The notes under the pieces are model-generated. The model saw nothing but the letters and a program-made list of their open reading frames with translations. It searched no databases and was not told where the DNA came from. From Candidatus Helarchaeota archaeon (GTDB lineage: Archaea; Asgardarchaeota; Lokiarchaeia; Helarchaeales; HEL-GB-A), in assembly GCA_016840125.1 (NCBI GenBank), contig JAEOSY010000662.1:1-8643 (forward strand): a stretch of 8,643 nucleotides of DNA, given 5' to 3'. A program made the translations under genes and the position numbers. This document shows, piece after piece, positions 1 through 4,807 of the stretch. Each line of letters opens with the position of its first letter. The stretch's first letter is position 1.

Positions 1-2
1 AA

Positions 3-464
3 CTTGCTGAAGAGCTACAGTCACAAGGCATTAAAACTATTTTTTATTGTTCTGGACACGGAGATCACGTGAAATTCTTAGAGGAAATCTCAGAAAAAAT
101 ACGTGCCGAATTAAAAATGAATGCCTATGTGCTTTATCCGTTTTTCGAAGATGCGGCAATTATAGCGAAATTTAACGAGATAAAAACAAGTAAAAGTATT
201 TATGATTTCTTTCATGCCGAAGAACTCGAGACTAGTCTGGTCCTCGCTATTTCACCCCATTTAGTTCAAATGAAAGAGGCCAAAGTTGAATACCCCGATA
301 TTTCCGAAGAAGACTTAACGTCTGAAAAACGATTAGGAGATCTTACCAAATTTTGTCTTTTTGGCGATCCAACAGCAGCCACCGCGGAGAAGGGACGCCA
401 ATTTATTAAGATAATGCTTGATGAACTTTTAAAAATTATAGATAATCTTAAACTATCTCTTTAG
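3..464 (+). CDS. Creatininase-family amidohydrolase, 3' part (5' end outside the window)
   Basis: The frame is open to the left edge, so the GTG at 69 is internal, not the start. The residues before it (GIKTIFYCSGHGDH) match the family's NGHGGN region, whose His is a metal ligand; here it reads SGHGDH. Further on, HAEELETSLVLAISPHLV matches the family's HAGxxETSLMLAL block, and FGDPTAATAEKG matches its C-terminal GDPxxATAEKG block. The family comprises metal-dependent amidohydrolases: creatininase, enzymes acting on formamides of pterin/flavin pathways, and MftE, the peptidase that trims the mycofactocin precursor. The substrate cannot be read from this fragment. The gene converges on the radical SAM gene, with only 9 bases between the two stop codons, so it is not in the same transcript. 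A link to the neighbouring peptide-modifying genes through MftE is possible but unproven. The family call is firm; the specific function is unknown. Confidence 0.88.
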   Translation, partial: LAEELQSQGIKTIFYCSGHGDHVKFLEEISEKIRAELKMNAYVLYPFFEDAAIIAKFNEIKTSKSIYDFFHAEELETSLVLAISPHLVQMKEAKVEYPDISEEDLTSEKRLGDLTKFCLFGDPTAATAEKGRQFIKIMLDELLKIIDNLKLSL

Positions 465-473
465 AATCTACTG

Positions 474-1475
474 TTAAACACTATCCTGAAATGGACACAG
501 GGGATCTGAATCAAAAATAGTTCCTTTTAATGAATATGTTACTAGTTTGCATCCACCTTTACAGAGATGAAATTTTTGGCAGGAATTACAATAACCCGTC
601 ATTTTCCTCTTGAATTTTTTAGGATTTCGGAATAATTTGACTAATTCTGTTGATAAAATTTTCTTTAAATCCATTTCCAAAAGGGATCCACAATTAAAAT
701 CATATAAAATACATGGTATCACATTCCCCTTCGCGGTAATCGTAATTACATCCTTAAAAACTTCACAACAGAGGCCCGAGATCTCTTTTGTAATTAGCCG
801 GGAAGCGGGTACTGAGCAGAGTTCGACCTCATATCCTGCCTCATACTTCTCTTTGGACAACTCAATTAACTCTCGGCATTGAGCTGGGGATAAAACCTGG
901 TCCACAAGCTGCTTCCCTGCTCCAAAAGGAACGAATATGCCAAAATTAATATCAAGGGCCTTTAATTTATCATAAAGTTCAAAAAACGGTGCAAAATCTT
1001 TGAAATTCCACTTACCGAGGGTAACATTTATCCCAATTGGAAATTCAGCAAGCAATTTATTTTCTAATACCTTCATCAAATGTAGAAATTGCCCCTCACC
1101 CCTAACAAAATCATGAGTCTCTGGTCTTGCTCCATCAAAACTCACAGGAAGCGCACTAATAATATCTAGACGACGTTCAATTTCAGCAATAATTGTTGGA
1201 TCTTTTAATTTAATTCCGTTAGTGTTAATAACCACATCTTCCATACCGCAATCATTAGCATAATCAACAATTTCGAATATATCATTTCTGATTAAGGGTT
1301 CCCCTCCAGTCAAAATAAGGGATGTTACTCCTCCTTTCGAGATTTTCTCGATTATAATCTTAACTTCCTCTAAATTTAATTGAATCCCCCCTAAATCCTG
1401 CCGATAACAGTGTCTACAATCCATATTACAGGCATTTGTGATTTCAAAAAGTGCTATAGCTCTTTTCAATTTCAT
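474..1475 (-). CDS. Radical SAM/SPASM domain peptide-modifying enzyme, copy 1
   Basis: A radical SAM enzyme of about 333 residues. Numbered from the ATG at 1475, the [4Fe-4S] cluster motif is CxxxCxxC at C16/C20/C23, followed by the SAM-binding GGEP at 57-60. The C-terminus is a complete SPASM domain: C-x12-G-x4-C, then C-x2-C-x5-C-x3-C (C296/C299/C305/C309) and a final Cys (C327), enough to hold two auxiliary clusters. SPASM enzymes (AlbA, PqqE, MftC, epimerases and cyclophane formers) mostly modify ribosomal peptides. It has no N-terminal RRE/PqqD-like extension. An ATG at 1496 lies directly after the upstream stop, but the ATG at 1475 has AGAGG seven bases upstream and matches the N-terminus of the paralog at 4808-5833, so I prefer it. 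The two paralogs share long blocks such as DQVLSPxQC, CGSLLEMD and CKLVTY. It is the last gene of the minus-strand block and directly follows the UPF0489 gene. The actual modification is unknown. Confidence 0.93.
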   Translation of the reverse strand: MKLKRAIALFEITNACNMDCRHCYRQDLGGIQLNLEEVKIIIEKISKGGVTSLILTGGEPLIRNDIFEIVDYANDCGMEDVVINTNGIKLKDPTIIAEIERRLDIISALPVSFDGARPETHDFVRGEGQFLHLMKVLENKLLAEFPIGINVTLGKWNFKDFAPFFELYDKLKALDINFGIFVPFGAGKQLVDQVLSPAQCRELIELSKEKYEAGYEVELCSVPASRLITKEISGLCCEVFKDVITITAKGNVIPCILYDFNCGSLLEMDLKKILSTELVKLFRNPKKFKRKMTGYCNSCQKFHLCKGGCKLVTYSLKGTIFDSDPLCPFQDSV

Positions 1476-1482
1476 GGATTTT

Positions 1483-1487
1483 CCTCT
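1483..1487 (-). promoter_or_regulatory. Ribosome binding site deciding the start of radical SAM copy 1
   Basis: AGAGG on the minus strand lies seven bases upstream of the ATG at 1475 and within the codons that would follow the ATG at 1496. It favours the shorter protein. Confidence 0.6.
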
Positions 1488-1496
1488 ACCCTTCAT

Positions 1497-2263
1497 TTAA
1501 ATTTCTTCAATATACTCCTTGAAAACCGGAATTAGATCATCAGCGCTTTTCGGGGTAAACCCTGGTGATTGACTTAGGACGATGAGTGAAAATGGTTCTT
1601 TATTTTTATAATTCCACAAGCGAACCCTCTCTAACGGTACTATTAATGGTTCTAAGGCATCAGGTGTTGTCTCATAAAACTTTTTCTTATATTTGCGATT
1701 TAATTTTTTCTTATCATACATCTTCAGCTGTAATTGGCCTGTCGGCACATAATAATCCTTAAAATAAAAGGTTACTAAATCATATCTCCAATATGGATGG
1801 ATGACGAAAACTAACTTGTTAATCCAGCGACATGCTAAGGCGAACGCCAAATAATTAGCAGGATTTAAGCTACTTCCTACATCCTCCTTTGGATACCAAC
1901 GCTCTTTGACGGGTTTATGTAGGAGCTCTCCCATGATATATTTCCAGCTTTTATCACCTAAACCTAAATCTGCATGGGCATCTACATGCACAACTACAAA
2001 AGGAATCTGTAATTCATCTTTTTCAATTAATTCCCTCCAGAAAAGAAAAGCGCCATCATGACGTTCGACAATCCTCCCTAATACCTTCTTAGCCTTTGAT
2101 AATCCACATTGATCCTCGAGAAATCTTCGTACCTCTTCTTCTGACCACGGGTGATATTTTTTCTCCTTCAATCGTTTCTTACTGCGTTTGGAGTACCTGA
2201 TATTGTCCAGAAAAAAGTCTAAGTCAATATCTAAAACTCTATTCGCCGTAAAATTCCCTTCAT
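1497..2263 (-). CDS. UPF0489-family protein, peptide arginase-like; 5' end unresolved (possible frameshift)
   Basis: The canonical frame opens at TTG 2171 (224 residues). It contains VVHVDAHADLG (HVDAHAD at 62-68 from that TTG), the arginase-like HxDAHxD metal site of UPF0489, preceded by an IVERHD segment and followed by LSQSPGFTP near the C-terminus. The same frame continues upstream of the TTG to about 2240 and encodes RVLDIDLDFFLDN, the family's other signature, so the TTG product would lack a conserved motif. No ATG, GTG or TTG lies in frame between the upstream stop (2307-2309) and 2171. An ATG at 2263 is one base out of frame; one extra base in the GGG or TTTT run at about 2252-2258 would join it to this frame. 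Characterised UPF0489 members (OspR-type) hydrolyse peptide Arg to ornithine beside radical SAM enzymes. Here the gene sits between an Arg-rich small-protein gene and a SPASM gene. The family call is strong; arginase activity is inferred. A lesion, assembly error, non-canonical start or programmed shift could explain the 5' end. Confidence 0.8.
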
Positions 2264-2298
2264 CCTTTAAGTTCCAAAAAAAGAGAGAAAATTGACTA

Positions 2299-2706
2299 TT
2301 AAGATCTCACTTTCTCGCTGATTCTTTTTTCGTCTTCTTCGTCCTCATCAGCTAAATCGTCTAACTGACTCAAAATCTCTCTATAAATCTCAGACTTAAG
2401 GACTTCTCTTGCTTCTCCCGTTGGATCTTCCCGAACCTCTTCAATTTCAGGCTCAACTTCTCTTAGTGTCTCATCCGCAATATCATCTATCCATTTTTTA
2501 TATTCAGAATCTGAGCTAGGTACTCGAGTAAATGTCTTTTTAATTCCCTTCTGGATCGATTTTTTTAATCCTGATCCTTTCTTTACTGATTTTCGAATTT
2601 TCCGGGAAATCGTTCCATGCATTCTTCCTTCAACTCTTTTAAACCCTCGTTGTATAACAGACGCTTGCCGTTCAAAAGTTCTAGAAATCCGTCTAAAAAA
2701 ACCCAT
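2299..2706 (-). CDS. Small DPTGE-module protein 1: basic N-terminus, acidic C-terminus (putative modification substrate)
   Basis: A 135-residue protein of no family I recognise, paralogous to four neighbours. Residues 1-62 hold 20 Lys/Arg and only 2 acidic residues, begin MGFFRR, and include RGFKR, a motif recurring in the paralogs. They look like cationic amphipathic helix. Residues 73-110 carry the shared module, with ADETLREVEPEI leading into DPTGE at 94-98 and then REVLKSEIYRE. The C-terminal 25 residues are strongly acidic (LADEDEEDEKR). There is no Cys, membrane segment or signal peptide. Unlike the other four, it has two extra residues between the ETLRE helix and DPTGE. The start is supported by GGTGAG six bases upstream and by the MGF start shared with three paralogs. 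It appears to have its own promoter, and its 3' end abuts the UPF0489 frame. It is a plausible substrate for the neighbouring radical SAM and UPF0489 enzymes; a structural or DNA/membrane-binding protein is the alternative. Confidence 0.85.
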   Translation of the reverse strand: MGFFRRISRTFERQASVIQRGFKRVEGRMHGTISRKIRKSVKKGSGLKKSIQKGIKKTFTRVPSSDSEYKKWIDDIADETLREVEPEIEEVREDPTGEAREVLKSEIYREILSQLDDLADEDEEDEKRISEKVRS

Positions 2707-2760
2707 TCTATTCTCACCTATTGTATTTGTTCTTTATTTTTGAATAACTATTATTAATTA

Positions 2761-2770
2761 ATATATAAAT
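2761..2770 (-). promoter_or_regulatory. Putative archaeal TATA box for small protein 1 and downstream genes
   Basis: On the minus strand this reads ATTTATATAT, a good archaeal TATA element. It sits about 55 bases upstream of the ATG at 2706, so transcription could start near 2740 and leave a short leader containing the GGTGAG ribosome binding site. A 12-base palindrome lies immediately upstream of it. This would make small protein 1, UPF0489 and radical SAM copy 1 a separately controlled unit within the block. Confidence 0.5.
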
Positions 2771-2782
2771 TAGAGTACTCTA
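2771..2782. repeat. 12-base perfect palindrome next to the TATA box, candidate operator
   Basis: TAGAGTACTCTA is its own reverse complement. It abuts the upstream side of the putative TATA box, where transcription factor B and regulators bind in archaea. I saw no second copy elsewhere in the window. It may be an operator or chance. Confidence 0.35.
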
Positions 2783-2823
2783 TTAACTCCCTTGCAGAAT
2801 TATCAAATAAGAATAAAGGTGTT

Positions 2824-3387
2824 TCATCTTAGAACAAGCCACGCCGCGAGGACAATTCCTTCTGAAATTCCGCCGTAGAGGGCACCATTGACTAATCCTT
2901 GATAGAGGACGTTCGCCGGCTCAAAAACAAATCCCAGCGGATCAACATATACCATATGTGGAAAAATAATATTCCCCGGAGGAATCATACCTGGTATGAC
3001 ATATGCGAGCGATAAAAGTATTCCAAAAATTACAGCCGGAACTCCAATAAAGAGCAACGCTTGCAATATGATTGGACTTTTAGGAGGAATAATTAAATGC
3101 GCTTCACGGGCATCTGCTAATTTAGAGACTTGCTTATAAACCTTAGCTTTAATATCCTCCATCGATTTACCGGTCGGATCTGCTTTGAGCTCAGGTTCTA
3201 ACTCCTTCATAACATCATTTGTGATATTTTTAACCATCTGTTGCTTTTCGGATGGTGAAATGTCTGATTTTTTATAAAGGGCCTTCAATTTCGTTTGAAT
3301 TAGTTCTCCTATTCTATTAGATTGTTTACCATAAAATTCAAACTTAAAAGTTCCTGCAGATATAATTGGCTCATTTGCTTCACCCAT
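2824..3387 (-). CDS. Small DPTGE-module membrane protein 2 (DPTGK variant, two-helix membrane hairpin)
   Basis: A 187-residue protein paralogous to the one at 3482-4072, of no known family. Residues 1-45 differ from the paralogs: it starts MGEANEPIIS, not MGF, and lacks the dense Arg/Lys region. Residues 48-90 hold the shared module, with ITNDVMKELEPEL leading into DPTGK at 70-74, the only copy in which the Glu is Lys. After LADAREAHLII come two membrane segments, about 104-133 and 164-186, joined by a Pro/Gly-rich loop (PGMIPPGNIIFPHMV). It has no Cys and no cleavable signal. A GGAG lies ten bases upstream of the ATG. The missing basic region suggests it is not a substrate in the same sense as its paralogs. 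It could be a membrane partner, an immunity protein or a scaffold. The membrane hairpin is evident; the role is unknown. Confidence 0.85.
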   Translation of the reverse strand: MGEANEPIISAGTFKFEFYGKQSNRIGELIQTKLKALYKKSDISPSEKQQMVKNITNDVMKELEPELKADPTGKSMEDIKAKVYKQVSKLADAREAHLIIPPKSPIILQALLFIGVPAVIFGILLSLAYVIPGMIPPGNIIFPHMVYVDPLGFVFEPANVLYQGLVNGALYGGISEGIVLAAWLVLR

Positions 3388-3481
3388 ATTTTCAACGCTC
3401 CTTTTTTTTTATCAAACAACAATCCTATCTAAGAAATAAAAAAGTTCTTTTAAAATACAAATTTTGTTATTTTCAATTGGT

Positions 3482-4072
3482 TTATTGTAGGATTTTCCAA
3501 GCAAGCAATGCGATCCCTTCAGTAGCGCCCCCATATAATGCCCCATTGACAATACCTTGATAGAGGACGTTAACCGGCTCAAAAACAGCTGGCCCACCCG
3601 TGGGGGGTGTTACCATATGTGGAAAAATGATATCCCCTGGAGGAACCGCCCCCGGCATAACGTAGGCTAGTGATAAAAATATCCCAAAAACTATTGCTGG
3701 AACTCCAATAATGAGGATTACTTGCAATATGACCGGAATTTTAGGATGAATAATTAAATGAGCTTCACGTGCATCCGCTAATTTAGTGGCTTCCCGATAG
3801 ATATCCGCCTTTAGAATCTCCCTCGTTTCACCGGTTGGATCTTTTTGGAGTTGGGGTTCCAACTCTCGCATGGTTTCATTTGTTATATCGTTCAACATTT
3901 TTTGCCTTACATTTGGTGATATGTCTGCGCTTTTATAACGAGCTTTTAGTTGCTTTTTGATAGATTTATCTATTTTCCCCTGATGCTTTCTAAATCCTCT
4001 CGAAACCCTTCTACCCGAATCGCGAAGTGCTCTTCCTGCTCTCTTCCAATGTGACTTTTTAAAAAAACCCAT
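3482..4072 (-). CDS. Small DPTGE-module membrane protein 3 (basic N-terminus plus membrane hairpin)
   Basis: A 196-residue protein joining the two architectures of this family. Residues 1-48 start MGFFKKSHWKR and contain 18 Lys/Arg against 2 acidic residues, including SRGFRK. Residues 58-98 carry the shared module, with ITNETMRELEPQL leading into DPTGE at 78-82 and then TREILKADIYRE. Residues 101-196 are the membrane hairpin of its neighbour: LADAREAHLII, a helix at about 112-139, a loop with PPGDIIFPHMV, and a helix at about 172-194. By the positive-inside rule the basic region should be cytoplasmic, where the radical SAM and UPF0489 enzymes act. GTGAT six bases upstream fits the archaeal anti-Shine-Dalgarno sequence. 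There is no Cys. The family is unrecognised; modification substrate, membrane anchor and membrane-active cationic protein are all possible. Confidence 0.87.
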   Translation of the reverse strand: MGFFKKSHWKRAGRALRDSGRRVSRGFRKHQGKIDKSIKKQLKARYKSADISPNVRQKMLNDITNETMRELEPQLQKDPTGETREILKADIYREATKLADAREAHLIIHPKIPVILQVILIIGVPAIVFGIFLSLAYVMPGAVPPGDIIFPHMVTPPTGGPAVFEPVNVLYQGIVNGALYGGATEGIALLAWKILQ

Positions 4073-4092
4073 TTAAATCACTTAAAGAAGAA

Positions 4093-4452
4093 TCATTCTC
4101 TTAGTTGTTCTTCTACTTGTCGGGTGACTTCTGCCTCGATTTCCGCTTTTGCTACCTCTCTAGTTTCTCCAGTAGGATCTTCGGGTAATTCTGATGCGAC
4201 TTCTCTGAGTGTCTCTTCAGTTACCTCTCTAATTATCTGTTCTTTCTTCGTAATCGCCACTTTTTTATCACCGAATTTCTTGAATTTGCCCTTAACCTTC
4301 GATTTTATTCCACTCGCCTTACCATTTACTATTCTTCGGAATCCTCTTCGGATTTTTCGGCTCTCTCTTCTGAATCCTCTTTTGATACTTGAACCCGATC
4401 TTTTGAAATTACTTCCTACCCTTTTCCAATGATTTTTTTTCCAAAATCCCAT
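4093..4452 (-). CDS. Small DPTGE-module protein 4: the most basic, with an 11-residue RGFRR repeat
   Basis: A 119-residue protein from the ATG at 4452. In-frame GTG 4461 and ATG 4458 are alternatives, but the start at 4452 gives the MGF N-terminus of three paralogs (MGFWKKNHWKR). Residues 1-70 contain 27 Lys/Arg and 2 acidic residues. Residues 23-44 form a tandem 11-residue repeat, IKRGFRRESRK then IRRGFRRIVNG, a spacing that suits an amphipathic helix on a membrane or polyanion. The shared module covers about 72-108, with VTEETLREVASEL leading into DPTGE at 92-96 and then TREVAKAEIEAEV, after which the protein ends with no membrane segment. There is no Cys. It lies 20 bases from its downstream neighbour and 31 from its upstream one, consistent with one operon. 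Among the five it is the strongest candidate substrate for an arginine-modifying enzyme. Function is unknown. Confidence 0.85.
   Translation of the reverse strand: MGFWKKNHWKRVGSNFKRSGSSIKRGFRRESRKIRRGFRRIVNGKASGIKSKVKGKFKKFGDKKVAITKKEQIIREVTEETLREVASELPEDPTGETREVAKAEIEAEVTRQVEEQLRE
4108..4148. repeat. 41-base direct repeat, copy A (3' end of small protein 4)
   Basis: It matches 4499-4539 with one mismatch (G at 4138, A at 4529). Both copies encode the AEIEAEVTRQVEE tail of their proteins. Such DNA identity between otherwise diverged genes points to recent duplication or gene conversion. Confidence 0.85.
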
Positions 4453-4483
4453 ATTCATCACTCATCTCATGATCATTAGTGTC

Positions 4484-4762
4484 CTATCTTCGTAAATATT
4501 CTTCTACTTGTCGGGTGACTTCTGCCTCAATTTCCGCTTGTACAACCGCGCTCGTTTCACCCGTAGGATCTACTGGTAAGTCCGACTTGATTTCTCTGAG
4601 TGTCTCAGCTGTAATTTCTTTGATTAATTGTTCTTTCATCGAATCCAAGGGCGCCTTACCACCTAAATCCCCAATTTTGATTTCTATTTTTGATTTAATC
4701 GCACTCGAAATTTTGTCAATTCTCCTTTTGGAGAATCTAGCTATTCTTCCAATAAAACCCAT
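4484..4762 (-). CDS. Small DPTGE-module protein 5: shortest copy
   Basis: A 92-residue protein, nearest paralog of the one at 4093-4452. It begins MGFIGRIARFSKRR, has a moderately basic region to about residue 30, then a GDLGGKAPLD linker, and the shared module at about 44-80, with ITAETLREIKSDL leading into DPTGE at 65-69 and a tail of AEIEAEVTRQVEEYLRR. The coding DNA for the tail is nearly identical to that of the paralog over 41 bases. There is no Cys, membrane segment or signal peptide. The GG in the linker recalls a leader cleavage site, but it lies N-terminal to the conserved module and has no counterpart in the paralogs, so I do not read it as one. It is the first small gene after radical SAM copy 2 (45 bases downstream). 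It is probably the minimal form of this family. Confidence 0.82.
   Translation of the reverse strand: MGFIGRIARFSKRRIDKISSAIKSKIEIKIGDLGGKAPLDSMKEQLIKEITAETLREIKSDLPVDPTGETSAVVQAEIEAEVTRQVEEYLRR
4499..4539. repeat. 41-base direct repeat, copy B (3' end of small protein 5)
   Basis: This is the second copy of the repeat at 4108-4148, in the same orientation, with a single base difference at 4529. Confidence 0.85.
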
Positions 4763-4807
4763 ATCTCATCAACACTAATAATTATAAGTTGAATACGTTA
4801 ACATACA

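Noticed and set aside
3388..3481. Possible terminator or promoter in the T-rich gap between small genes 3 and 2
   Set aside because: T runs and a weak TATA-like CTTTTTTATTT are present but neither a stem nor a good consensus is visible; the gap otherwise holds only the GGAG for small gene 2.
3412..3597. Minus-strand frame of 61 residues spanning the gap between small genes 2 and 3
   Set aside because: It overlaps the coding end of small gene 3 in another frame, has no relation to the module family and no convincing ribosome binding site.
4580..4680. GG in the GDLGGKAPLD linker of small protein 5 as a double-glycine leader cleavage site
   Set aside because: It lies N-terminal to the conserved module, is absent from the other four copies, and no C39-type peptidase transporter is nearby.
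2299..4762. Sactipeptide or lanthipeptide precursors
   Set aside because: None of the five small proteins contains a cysteine.
4124..4778. Two plus-strand frames opposite small genes 4 and 5 whose translations resemble each other
   Set aside because: Their similarity is a by-product of the duplicated minus-strand genes; the minus-strand versions have ribosome binding sites, MGF starts and a conserved module.
4775..4787. TATA-like TTATAATTATTAG upstream of small gene 5
   Set aside because: It is only about 20 bases from the ATG, so a start site 25 bases downstream would fall inside the gene; the short gap fits co-transcription with the radical SAM gene.
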